Position numbers and translations under genes: made by a program
The notes under the pieces: generated by a model
Told to the model about the DNA's origin: nothing
Seen by the model: the letters and a program-made list of their open reading frames with translations, nothing else
The model's database searches: none
In this document: positions 1 through 5,652 of the stretch, in pieces
How the letters are laid out: the number at the start of each line of letters is the position of its first letter
Position numbering within the stretch: position 1 is the first letter of the stretch
Origin: Clostridiaceae bacterium UBA4839
Lineage (GTDB): Bacteria; Bacillota; Clostridia; Clostridiales; Caloramatoraceae
Direction of reading: 5' to 3'
NCBI GenBank assembly: GCA_002400085.1
Contig: DHEX01000127.1
Span: 6,064 to 18,554, forward strand
DNA: 12,491 nt

Positions 1-1
1 A

Positions 2-175
2 GGGATTAGTGATAAGGTTGCTTTTGGTAAGAATGTTGCTTGGTTAACTCCAGTAACACAAAATCCATGGACAGCTTTAGTAATTGGAATGGCATTGGCA
101 TACTGGATGTACAAATATACAGTAAAAGAAAATAAAAACACTAAATCAGGAAAAAAGAATAATGCAGAAGCGTAG
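2..175 (+). CDS. C-terminal fragment of a probable membrane protein
   Basis: Only the last 57 residues are inside the window; the frame is open from base 2 and ends at TAG 173-175. The visible part has a hydrophobic stretch (TALVIGMALAYWMY), probably the last transmembrane helix. It is followed by a Lys/Asn-rich, positively charged tail that should face the cytoplasm. This looks like the end of a multi-pass transporter, but the fragment is too short to assign a family. A terminator follows at 252-300, so this gene ends its own transcription unit. The final codons are echoed 65 nt downstream by an imperfect repeat (211-240). Confidence 0.6.
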   Translation, partial: GISDKVAFGKNVAWLTPVTQNPWTALVIGMALAYWMYKYTVKENKNTKSGKKNNAEA

Positions 176-240
176 TTGACAGGAAGGATAACATTACAAA
201 AATAATAAGCATGAGAAAAAAGAATAAAGTAGAAGTGTAA
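150..240 (+). repeat. Imperfect direct repeat of the upstream gene's 3' end
   Basis: Bases 150-175 and 215-240 match at 22 of 26 positions. Both end in a stop codon in the same phase, encoding KKNNAEA-stop and KKNKVEV-stop. The second copy is preceded by an ATG at 211, but the resulting 9-codon frame has no convincing ribosome binding site. It is most simply a duplicated gene tail left by a small tandem duplication or recombination. Confidence 0.45.
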
Positions 241-251
241 TCTCTAAATTT

Positions 252-300
252 AGTGCCGCACTCATCAATAAAGATGAATACGGCACTTATTATTTGTTTA
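252..300 (+). terminator. Rho-independent terminator of the first gene
   Basis: The arms are 252-266 and 273-287. They pair over 15 positions with two mismatches, including a GC-rich AGTGCCG/CGGCACT base, around a 6-nt loop. A T-rich tail (TATTATTTGTTTA) follows. It separates the truncated first gene from the dipeptidase transcription unit. Confidence 0.75.
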
Positions 301-349
301 AAATCCTATGATGCTAGATTCGATTATGGATGGAAAATAAATATACTGG

Positions 350-447
350 GGCACAAGGTAGGAGCGGTCTTGACCATTTTGCCCATATAAAAGGCCCAAA
401 AGGAGATACCATGGCACAGGTAGTGACCGGTCTTGACCGTTCCGCCC
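350..447. repeat. Tandem pair of 35-nt REP-like repeats
   Basis: Two GC-rich 35-nt units at 350-384 and 413-447 stand out from the AT-rich surroundings. Both run GGCACA-AGGTAG-(8 nt)-GGTCTTGACC-(6 nt)-GCCC with small differences. Each contains the self-complementary core GGTCTTGACC, extended to CGGTCTTGACCG in the second unit. The 28-nt spacer is unrelated sequence. Size, GC contrast and intergenic position resemble REP-like or miniature repeats. A protein-binding site is an alternative. This pair fills much of the 329-nt gene-free stretch 176-504. Confidence 0.55.
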
Positions 448-462
448 CCCCTGATTTACAAT
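433..462 (+). promoter_or_regulatory. Predicted sigma-A promoter of the dipeptidase gene
   Basis: TTGACC (433-438) and TACAAT (457-462) are separated by 18 nt. This places the transcription start near 469 and gives a leader of roughly 36 nt. The -35 box lies inside the second REP-like repeat unit, so the repeat may have supplied or replaced the promoter element. Confidence 0.5.
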
Positions 463-464
463 TA

Positions 465-491
465 CTATTAAAATAAAGTATATTTTAATAG
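465..491. promoter_or_regulatory. Perfect 11-bp palindrome, candidate operator
   Basis: CTATTAAAATA (465-475) and TATTTTAATAG (481-491) are perfect inverted repeats with a 5-nt centre. They lie just downstream of the predicted -10 box and across the expected start site, ending before the ribosome binding site. A repressor bound here would block transcription. It has no T-tract or GC base, so it is not a terminator. Confidence 0.5.
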
Positions 492-504
492 GGGGTGTGA
501 GCTT

Positions 505-1443
505 ATGAAAATTATTGATATGCACTGTGATACAATTTCAAAATTATGCGAATGTAAAGGAACTTGTCTTAGGAAAAATGATTTTTGTGTGGACATTGAA
601 AAACTTAAAAAAGGAAATTATGCTGCTCAATTTTTTGCAATGTTTATATACTTAAAAAATGGCAAGGATCCGCTGGAAACCTGTCTTCATATGATTGATA
701 GATGCTATGTCGAGCTTGATAAAAATAGAAATGATATACAAATTGCAAAAAACTATGATGACATGGTTGAAAATCAATCAGAAGAGAAAATTTCAGCATT
801 TTTGACTATTGAAGAGGGTGCTGCTATTAAAGGGAAGGTTGAAAACTTAAGAAATTTCTATAGGCTTGGTGTAAGGCTTATGACGCTTACCTGGAATTTT
901 CCAAATGAAATAGGATATCCAAACTGTAAAGAAGAATTTATGAATAAGGGGCTAACTGATTTTGGAAAAGAAGTAGTTTTTGAAATGAACAGGCTTGGAA
1001 TGATAATAGACACATCACATTTATCTGATGGTGGATTTTATGATGTGGCAAAGCTGTCTAAAAAGTCTTTTGTGGCATCCCACTCAAATGCAAGGGCTGT
1101 TACTGATCATTCAAGGAATCTTACAGATGATATGATAAAAATTCTTTCTGAAAAAGGCGGTGTTATGGGAATTAACTTTGAAAAGAACTTCCTCGGGAAT
1201 GATGGTATGAGTAGAGTAGAGCATATGGTAAAGCATATTAAACATATAAAAAATGTTGGGGGAATAGATGTAATAGCTCTTGGCACTGATTTTGACGGTA
1301 TTTCACCGGAACTTGAAATAAAGGATGCAGGAGAGATGGATAAGCTCATTTTTGCACTTCAAAGATCAGGTTTTTCAGAAGATGATATTGAAAAGATATT
1401 GTATAAAAACACAATGAGAGTAATAAAGGATGTAATGAAGTAA
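505..1443 (+). CDS. Membrane dipeptidase-type zinc peptidase (family M19)
   Basis: This encodes 312 residues, the usual size for bacterial M19 (renal dipeptidase-like) enzymes, which hydrolyse dipeptides with a binuclear zinc site. The predicted metal ligands can be seen in order: H7 and D9 in the N-terminal DMHCDT motif, the bridging E103 in TIEEGAA, H172 in DTSHLS, H193 in ASHSNAR, and the D262/D264 region in GTDFDG. There is no signal peptide, so it is probably cytoplasmic and acts on imported or internally released dipeptides. The ATG at 505 follows a GGGGGTG ribosome binding site at 491-497. It has its own promoter and palindromic operator upstream. The DeoR gene downstream has a separate promoter, so a link with the salvage locus is not shown. 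Confidence 0.88.
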   Translation: MKIIDMHCDTISKLCECKGTCLRKNDFCVDIEKLKKGNYAAQFFAMFIYLKNGKDPLETCLHMIDRCYVELDKNRNDIQIAKNYDDMVENQSEEKISAFLTIEEGAAIKGKVENLRNFYRLGVRLMTLTWNFPNEIGYPNCKEEFMNKGLTDFGKEVVFEMNRLGMIIDTSHLSDGGFYDVAKLSKKSFVASHSNARAVTDHSRNLTDDMIKILSEKGGVMGINFEKNFLGNDGMSRVEHMVKHIKHIKNVGGIDVIALGTDFDGISPELEIKDAGEMDKLIFALQRSGFSEDDIEKILYKNTMRVIKDVMK

Positions 1444-1504
1444 GCTTTATTTTTTTGAGGCAAGACATATTAAAGTTGTGATTTGTTAATTTATGAACGA
1501 ATAT

Positions 1505-1531
1505 TAACATAATTAGCGTTGACTTATGTTA
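1505..1531. promoter_or_regulatory. Inverted repeat over the deoR promoter, candidate autoregulatory operator
   Basis: TAACATAA (1505-1512) and TTATGTTA (1524-1531) are perfect 8-bp inverted repeats spaced by 11 nt. The repeat overlaps the predicted -35 box. A near-direct repeat of the right arm follows (TTATGTTATA at 1524, TTGTGTTATA at 1534). Position and symmetry suit repression by the adjacent DeoR-type protein, which is an inference. Confidence 0.5.
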
Positions 1532-1547
1532 TATTGTGTTATAGAAT
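1519..1547 (+). promoter_or_regulatory. Predicted promoter of the regulator/salvage operon
   Basis: TTGACT (1519-1524) and TAGAAT (1542-1547) are spaced by 17 nt, giving a start near 1554. This leaves a leader of about 112 nt before the regulator start at 1666, enough to hold the structured element described next. No competing promoter is obvious between here and the isomerase gene. Confidence 0.55.
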
Positions 1548-1555
1548 GTTACTAG

Positions 1556-1643
1556 ATGTTAAAATTAAGTTAAAACATGAGAACCGATCCAGGGGTGTAG
1601 CAACCGTTAGGATATTTACGGATGGTAGTCATCAGACAAAAAT
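1556..1643 (+). ncRNA. Structured 5' leader A (candidate cis-regulatory RNA, unknown class)
   Basis: This lies in the leader of the DeoR-type gene and is homologous to the leader at 4220-4354. A hairpin (ATGTT 1556-1560 / AACAT 1574-1578) is followed by a 5-nt linker. Conserved block 1 (1584-1609) then starts CCGATCCAG and ends CCGTTA. A short loop separates it from conserved block 2 (1616-1643), which starts TTACGGATGG. CAACCGT (1601-1607) pairs with ACGGATG (1618-1624), with one A/A mismatch. Against copy B, block 1 matches at 21 of 26 positions. Block 2 matches at 22 of 28, and all six of its differences are transitions, as expected where G-C and G-U pairs interchange. It ends 22 nt before the start codon, so translational control is possible. 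I recognise no known riboswitch consensus. Confidence 0.5.
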
Positions 1644-1665
1644 ATATTTAGTAAGGGATGTTTAT

Positions 1666-2451
1666 ATGGCAAATAATCCTTTTTATAGACGCCAGGAGAT
1701 AATACGAATACTAAAAGAATATGATTTTTCGGATATACCTTATTTAAGCAAGCATTTAGATGTTTCTGAAATGACTATAAGAAGGGACCTTGATAAGCTT
1801 GAAAAAGAAGGGATAATTGAAAAAGTATATAATGGTGCAAAAATAAGGATGATAGATCCTTATGATGCATCGCTGCAGATTAGAAAAACAAAAAACCTTG
1901 AAGAAAAAAAGGCTATTGCAAGAAAAGCAGCAGAGTTTATTAATGATGGGGATGTAATAGGCCTTGATGCAAGTACTACTGCCCTTGCAATAAGTAAGCT
2001 CATAAAGAATAAGAAGAATCTTACGGTTATAACAAATAATATTGAAATAGCAGTGGAACTTTCAGAAGCCCAAGATGTTCTTTGTATACTTCTTGGAGGT
2101 GCGGTTAGAAAAAGTTCACTATCGACTACAGGATCTTCAGTTGCAAGTATGCTTAACTTTATGTATATAGACAAGCTCTTTATATCAAGTAAAGCTTTAT
2201 CCTTTAATGAAGGATTAACAGATGCCATAATGGATGAAGGACAAACAAAGAAAGAAATGATTAAAAAATCAAAAAATATATTTGTGGTTGTTGATCATAC
2301 AAAGATATGCAAAACATCATTTTTTAAGGTTTGTGAATATAGGGAAATGAGTAAGATAATAACCGATGGTCTACAAGAATTTACTGAAGAGCAAAAGGTA
2401 ACAATTCAAAAGTACAGAGAAAAGGGTGTGGATGTAATAATTGCTAATTAA
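1666..2451 (+). CDS. DeoR-family transcriptional regulator
   Basis: This encodes 261 residues, normal for the DeoR family. The N-terminus carries a winged helix-turn-helix (about residues 6-60) with the family signature SEMTIRRDLDKLEKEGII. It is followed by the DeoRC sugar-phosphate-sensing domain containing the phosphate-loop-like GLDASTTA segment and ITNN. The frame is open back to 1519, but that extension would overlap the promoter and structured leader. The ATG at 1666 has a TAAGGGA ribosome binding site and gives the standard family N-terminus. It is followed after 44 nt by the isomerase gene and probably shares its transcript. DeoR proteins usually repress sugar-phosphate catabolism and respond to a phosphorylated intermediate. 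Here the effector could be a 5-deoxyribose- or methylthioribose-type phosphate, which is an inference. Confidence 0.88.
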   Translation: MANNPFYRRQEIIRILKEYDFSDIPYLSKHLDVSEMTIRRDLDKLEKEGIIEKVYNGAKIRMIDPYDASLQIRKTKNLEEKKAIARKAAEFINDGDVIGLDASTTALAISKLIKNKKNLTVITNNIEIAVELSEAQDVLCILLGGAVRKSSLSTTGSSVASMLNFMYIDKLFISSKALSFNEGLTDAIMDEGQTKKEMIKKSKNIFVVVDHTKICKTSFFKVCEYREMSKIITDGLQEFTEEQKVTIQKYREKGVDVIIAN

Positions 2452-2495
2452 CCTTAAAGGGTTTAACTATTAATATCATAAGGGAGGATTACATA

Positions 2496-3545
2496 ATGGA
2501 AATATCACCAGTAAAATTTATTAATGAAAAATTAATACTAATTGATCAGAGAGTTTTACCTCTTACCTATAAGGAGGTGGAAATCAACAATTATAAGGAA
2601 GTTGAATTTGCTATTAAAGATATGATTGTTCGTGGAGCACCAGCAATTGGAGCTACTGCAGCTTATGGAGTTGTTCTTGCTGCAAAGGAATTTAAATCCC
2701 TTGAAAAAGAAAAATTCTTAGAAGAAGTAGAAAATGCATGTAAAGTACTTTATAAGGCAAGACCAACAGCAGTAAACCTTATGTGGGCTGTTGATAAGAT
2801 GAGGGGAGTTATTAAAGAAAACTCTCATTTAAGTCCTGAAGAAATATATCAAAAATTAATTGAAGCAGCAAATAAGATTTCAGAAGATGATGTTAAAGCT
2901 AATAAAGCTATGGGGGACTTTGGTAATGAACTTGTTCCTCAAAATGCAACTATACTTACTCACTGAAATGCTGGAGCACTTGCTACCGTAGGTTACGGTA
3001 CAGCACTTGGAGTAGTAAGATCAGCATTTTATAGTGGAAAAAATATATTTGTATATGCTACAGAAACAAGAGCAAGACTTCAAGGTTCAAGGCTTACTGG
3101 ATGGGAGCTTATGACTGAGGGTATACCAAATAAAATAATAATAGACAGTGCAGCAGCTACTTTAATTAGGGATCATAAAATTGATCTTATTGTAACTGGT
3201 GCAGATAGAGTTGCTGCAAATGGAGATACTGCCAACAAAATAGGGACGTTCATGTTGTCAGCTTTAGCTAAGGTTTATAATGTACCTTTTTATATTGCAG
3301 CACCAACATCAACTATAGATTTCAATATGGAAGACGGTTCTAAAATTAAAATTGAGGAAAGAAGCGGGGACGAACTTAGAGTAATTGAAGGTGTAAGGAT
3401 ACTCCCTGAGGAAATGGAAGTTTACAATCCTGCATTTGATGTAACTCCCCATGAAAATATTACTGCAATAATAACTGAAAAAGGTATTATTAAACCTCCA
3501 TTTAAAGAAAATCTTTTGAAGTTAAAAAAGGAACTAAATAGATAA
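2496..3545 (+). CDS. mtnA: MtnA-type sugar-1-phosphate isomerase with in-frame UGA (predicted selenocysteine at residue 157)
   Basis: This is one continuous frame of 350 codons, including the stop, broken only by TGA at 2964-2966. Read through, it gives 349 residues, the normal length for methylthioribose-1-phosphate isomerases and the related 5-deoxyribose-1-phosphate isomerases (DrdI). These enzymes convert an aldose 1-phosphate to a ketose 1-phosphate. Family motifs run across both sides of the TGA: VRGAPAIGATAAYG (46-59), RPTAVNLMWAVD (89-100), ILTH-U157-NAGALAT, ETRARLQGSRLTGWEL and TGADRVAANGDTANKIGT. Residue 157 corresponds to the catalytic Cys160 of Bacillus subtilis MtnA. D237 corresponds to its Asp240, with the same offset of three. 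A SECIS-like hairpin follows the TGA at once. The ATG at 2496 has a GGGAGG ribosome binding site. Gene order DeoR-isomerase-aldolase favours 5'-deoxyadenosine or methylthioadenosine salvage. Less likely: a nonsense mutation or a sequencing error. Confidence 0.88.
2964..3005 (+). promoter_or_regulatory. Selenocysteine UGA codon and predicted bacterial SECIS hairpin
   Basis: After the TGA (2964-2966) an mRNA hairpin forms. The lower stem is TGCT 2981-2984 with AGCA 3002-3005. There is a 2-nt bulge (AC, 3000-3001), and the upper stem is ACCGTA 2985-2990 with TACGGT 2994-2999, perfectly paired. The apical loop is GGT (2991-2993). The loop starts 25 nt after the last base of the TGA. A G and U in a small apical loop at this distance are the hallmarks of bacterial SECIS elements recognised by SelB, as in E. 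coli fdhF. The bulged U of the E. coli element is not evident, and that feature varies outside enterobacteria. Confidence 0.75.
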
Positions 3546-3560
3546 TTTGGAGGTAATATT

Positions 3561-4211
3561 TTGATAAAATACGAAGACATAAGGAAGCAGGTTATATCTA
3601 CAGGTCTTAAAATGATTAATTCCAATATGACAGCAGGAACGTGGGGAAATATTTCTGCAAAGATTGAGGGAGAAGATCTTATGGCTATTACTCCAAGCGG
3701 AGTAGATTATGAAAAAATTACTCCTGATGGGATTGTTATTATGGATTTTAGCGGAAATATTATTGATGGTAAAATGAAGCCATCCATTGAGTTCCCAATG
3801 CATGCATTGGTTTATAAAAATAGAAAAGATGCAAAAGCTGTAGTGCATACTCACAGTGTATTTGCCAGTGCTTTTGCTGTTGCAAGAAAACCTATTCCAG
3901 TATGTTGTGAGGAGCTTGCTGAAGTTGCAGGAGGGAGCATAGGTGTTGGTAAGTATTGCCTTCCAGGGACTAAGGAGTTAGGTGAAGAGGTTATAAAGGC
4001 TCTTGATGATAAGATGGCTGTTTTAATTGCAAATCATGGGGTTTTAGCTTGCGGTCCTACTTTAAAAGAAGCATTTAAAATTGCAGAAATAGTTGAAAAA
4101 AGTGCTAAAGAGATTATTTTAGCTAATATTTTAGGAGGCGCTTTTGAGCTTAAGGAAGATGATGTTAAAACTTTAAGAAACTTTTATTTAAATTCTTATG
4201 GACAAAGATAA
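3561..4211 (+). CDS. Class II aldolase (fuculose-1-phosphate aldolase family, DrdA/Ald2-like)
   Basis: This 216-residue protein has the size and motifs of zinc-dependent class II aldolases of the FucA/AraD family. The phosphate-binding TAGTWGNIS (24-32) and TPSGVDY (44-50) are present. The catalytic acid is E77 (SIEFPMH). The zinc histidines are H96 and H98 in VVHTHS and H159 in ANHGVLACG. Such enzymes cleave a ketose 1-phosphate to dihydroxyacetone phosphate and an aldehyde. Following an MtnA-type isomerase by only 15 nt, it most likely splits 5-deoxyribulose 1-phosphate to acetaldehyde, or methylthioribulose 1-phosphate to methylthioacetaldehyde. The start is a TTG at 3561, six bases after GGAGGT (3549-3554). 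The nearest ATG (3612) would remove conserved N-terminal helix sequence. A plain L-fuculose or L-rhamnulose pathway role is less likely, since no fucose or rhamnose genes are nearby. Confidence 0.87.
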   Translation: MIKYEDIRKQVISTGLKMINSNMTAGTWGNISAKIEGEDLMAITPSGVDYEKITPDGIVIMDFSGNIIDGKMKPSIEFPMHALVYKNRKDAKAVVHTHSVFASAFAVARKPIPVCCEELAEVAGGSIGVGKYCLPGTKELGEEVIKALDDKMAVLIANHGVLACGPTLKEAFKIAEIVEKSAKEIILANILGGAFELKEDDVKTLRNFYLNSYGQR

Positions 4212-4219
4212 GGCCGATT

Positions 4220-4354
4220 CTTAGACTCAGGTGGAATTTACTTATGAGGAATATCTACTCCAACTGAGCCTTAGAAAAGCCGGTCCAGCGGCATAGCATC
4301 CGTTATTGCCCGCCTTAATTGGGGAGTTATGGATGGCAGCCATTGGATAAAAAT
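4220..4354 (+). ncRNA. Structured 5' leader B upstream of the BMP gene (second copy of the leader-A element)
   Basis: This fills most of the 171-nt gap between aldolase and lipoprotein. A long hairpin pairs 4220-4230 (CTTAGACTCAG) with 4264-4274 (CTGAGCCTTAG), with two mismatches and an inner GTGGA/TCTAC helix. A 5-nt linker follows, then conserved block 1 (4280-4305, starting CCGGTCCAGCGG), a variable loop, and block 2 (4327-4354, starting TTATGGATGGCAGCC). CATCCGT (4297-4303) pairs with ATGGATG (4329-4335) through one G-U pair. CCAGCGGC (4285-4292) can pair with GCCATTGG (4339-4346), with one mismatch and one G-U pair, enclosing the core. No terminator hairpin with a U-run follows, and the element ends 16 nt before the ribosome binding site. 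Control of translation or RNA stability is therefore more likely than attenuation. I do not recognise the class. Confidence 0.55.
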
Positions 4355-4382
4355 TTTACATATAAAAAAAGGGGGATTTAAT

Positions 4383-5507
4383 ATGAAAAAATTAACAAGC
4401 TTATTAGTAGCAATTCTTATGGTTTTCTCAATGACAATAACTGGATGTGGTAAAAACGATGTAAAATCGACAGATGATTCAAAAAATGGAGAAAAGCAAA
4501 CAGAAGCAAAAGAAGATAATAAAAAGCCACTTAAAGTATTATTATTTATTAATGGTAATTTAGGTGATAAGTCATTTTTTGATTCAGCAAACAATGGAAT
4601 GAAGTTAATTAAAGAAAAGTATGGCTGTGAAACTAAGACAATTGAAGTTGGAACTGACAGATCAAAATGGGAACCAGCACTTGAGGACGTTTCAGAACAA
4701 GATTATGATATTATAATTGTTGGTACATTTGATATGGATGAAGCACTTACTAAAGTTGCAGCAGAGCATCCTGATAAGAAATATATAATGTTTGATTATG
4801 AAATGGATTATAAGGATGGAAAGAATAAAAACGTATATTCAATGAGATATAAAGCAAATGAAAGCTCATTTTTAGCAGGAGCATTAGCGGCAAAAATGAG
4901 TAAGAGCCACAAGCTTGGATTTGTAGGCGGAATGGATATACCACTTATAAATGACTTCCTTGTAGGATATATACAAGGGGCTCAGTATGTAGATAAGAAT
5001 ATTAAGGTACTTCCATCTTATGTTGGAAACTTCAATGATCCTGCAAAGGGGAAAGAAATGGCACTGGCGCAATATAACCAAGGAATAGATATTGTTTATA
5101 ATGCAGCAGGTCAAACAGGACTTGGAGTTTTAGATGCAGCAAAAGAAGTTAAGAAGCTTGCTATTGGAAGCGACTCAGACCAGGCTATGCTTTATAAAGA
5201 TGATCCAGAAAAAGCAAACTTAATTTTAACATCTATATTAAAGAGAGTAGACAATTCAATAGTTAGAGCAATTGACAAGTATATAAAAGGAGAACTTGAA
5301 TTTGGAAAATGCGAAGTGCTTGGATTAAAGGAAGAGTGCGTAGGACTTGCAGAAAATGAGTTTTTTAATAAAAATGTTCCAGAGGATGTAAGAAAACAGT
5401 TAAAGGATTTATCAGATAAAATAGTAAGTGGAGAAATCAAAGTTGATACAGGGCTTGGAATGAGCAATGATGAGCTTGACAAATTAAGAGATTCTGTAAG
5501 ACCATAA
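4383..5507 (+). CDS. BMP-family nucleoside-binding lipoprotein (ABC importer substrate-binding protein)
   Basis: This encodes 374 residues. A lipoprotein signal peptide (MKKLTSLLVAILMVFSM...) ends in a TITGC lipobox with C22 as the lipidation site. A charged, low-complexity linker (about 23-50) follows, then a periplasmic-binding-protein fold of the BMP/Med/PnrA family starting at KPLKVLLFING. Members bind purine or other nucleosides outside the membrane and deliver them to the cognate ABC permease. The frame is open from an ATG at 4329, but that start falls inside the structured leader. The ATG at 4383 follows GGGGG and begins a proper signal peptide. Its neighbours are the matching ATPase and two permeases, after an intervening terminator-like hairpin. 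Likely ligands are 5'-deoxyadenosine, methylthioadenosine or ordinary purine nucleosides; the sequence alone does not decide. Confidence 0.9.
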   Translation: MKKLTSLLVAILMVFSMTITGCGKNDVKSTDDSKNGEKQTEAKEDNKKPLKVLLFINGNLGDKSFFDSANNGMKLIKEKYGCETKTIEVGTDRSKWEPALEDVSEQDYDIIIVGTFDMDEALTKVAAEHPDKKYIMFDYEMDYKDGKNKNVYSMRYKANESSFLAGALAAKMSKSHKLGFVGGMDIPLINDFLVGYIQGAQYVDKNIKVLPSYVGNFNDPAKGKEMALAQYNQGIDIVYNAAGQTGLGVLDAAKEVKKLAIGSDSDQAMLYKDDPEKANLILTSILKRVDNSIVRAIDKYIKGELEFGKCEVLGLKEECVGLAENEFFNKNVPEDVRKQLKDLSDKIVSGEIKVDTGLGMSNDELDKLRDSVRP

Positions 5508-5529
5508 GTTTTTAAATTATACTTACTAT

Positions 5530-5578
5530 AATTCATCCAGTTTAAAATTAAAAAAACTTATTTTAAGCTGGATGAATT
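5530..5578 (+). terminator. Terminator/processing hairpin between BMP gene and ABC genes
   Basis: A 19-bp stem pairs 5530-5548 with 5560-5578, starting AATTCATCCAG and broken only by one G-U pair, around an 11-nt A-rich loop. It is followed by a short TTTA tract. No strong promoter is evident between it and the ATPase gene. A partial terminator or stabilising 3' hairpin would let the binding protein be made in excess of the transporter core, a common arrangement in ABC importer operons. Confidence 0.65.
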
Positions 5579-5652
5579 TTATCCGATGTTTTTACTAAGA
5601 TCATGTTTAGTGGCTACTTTTAAATATGCATTAGACGGGAAGGAGCACAATT

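Noticed and set aside
298..525. Small minus-strand reading frame across the REP-like repeats
   Set aside because: Its repeated peptide (GQDRS) simply reflects the DNA repeats. It has no ribosome binding site and runs antisense into the dipeptidase start.
1107..1349. Minus-strand open frames within the plus-strand genes (this and similar ones)
   Set aside because: They are shadows of well-supported coding genes, with no ribosome binding sites or family resemblance.
1519..1665. N-terminal 49-residue extension of the DeoR protein
   Set aside because: It would place coding sequence over a good promoter and a conserved RNA element. The ATG at 1666 has a ribosome binding site and matches the family start.
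2496..3545. Isomerase as two separate genes, or a frameshifted or nonsense pseudogene
   Set aside because: Both halves are in the same frame with no missing residues. The break is a single TGA on the catalytic Cys codon, motifs on both sides are intact, and the neighbouring aldolase is tightly coupled. Nothing else shows decay.
4220..4354. Known purine, SAM-I, T-box, cobalamin, TPP or c-di-GMP riboswitch
   Set aside because: None of the consensus boxes I know for these classes is present. In particular there is no T-box AGGGTGG sequence and no purine-riboswitch core.
4329..4382. Earlier ATG for the BMP lipoprotein
   Set aside because: It lies inside the structured leader, lacks a ribosome binding site, and would put 18 residues before a normal lipoprotein signal peptide.
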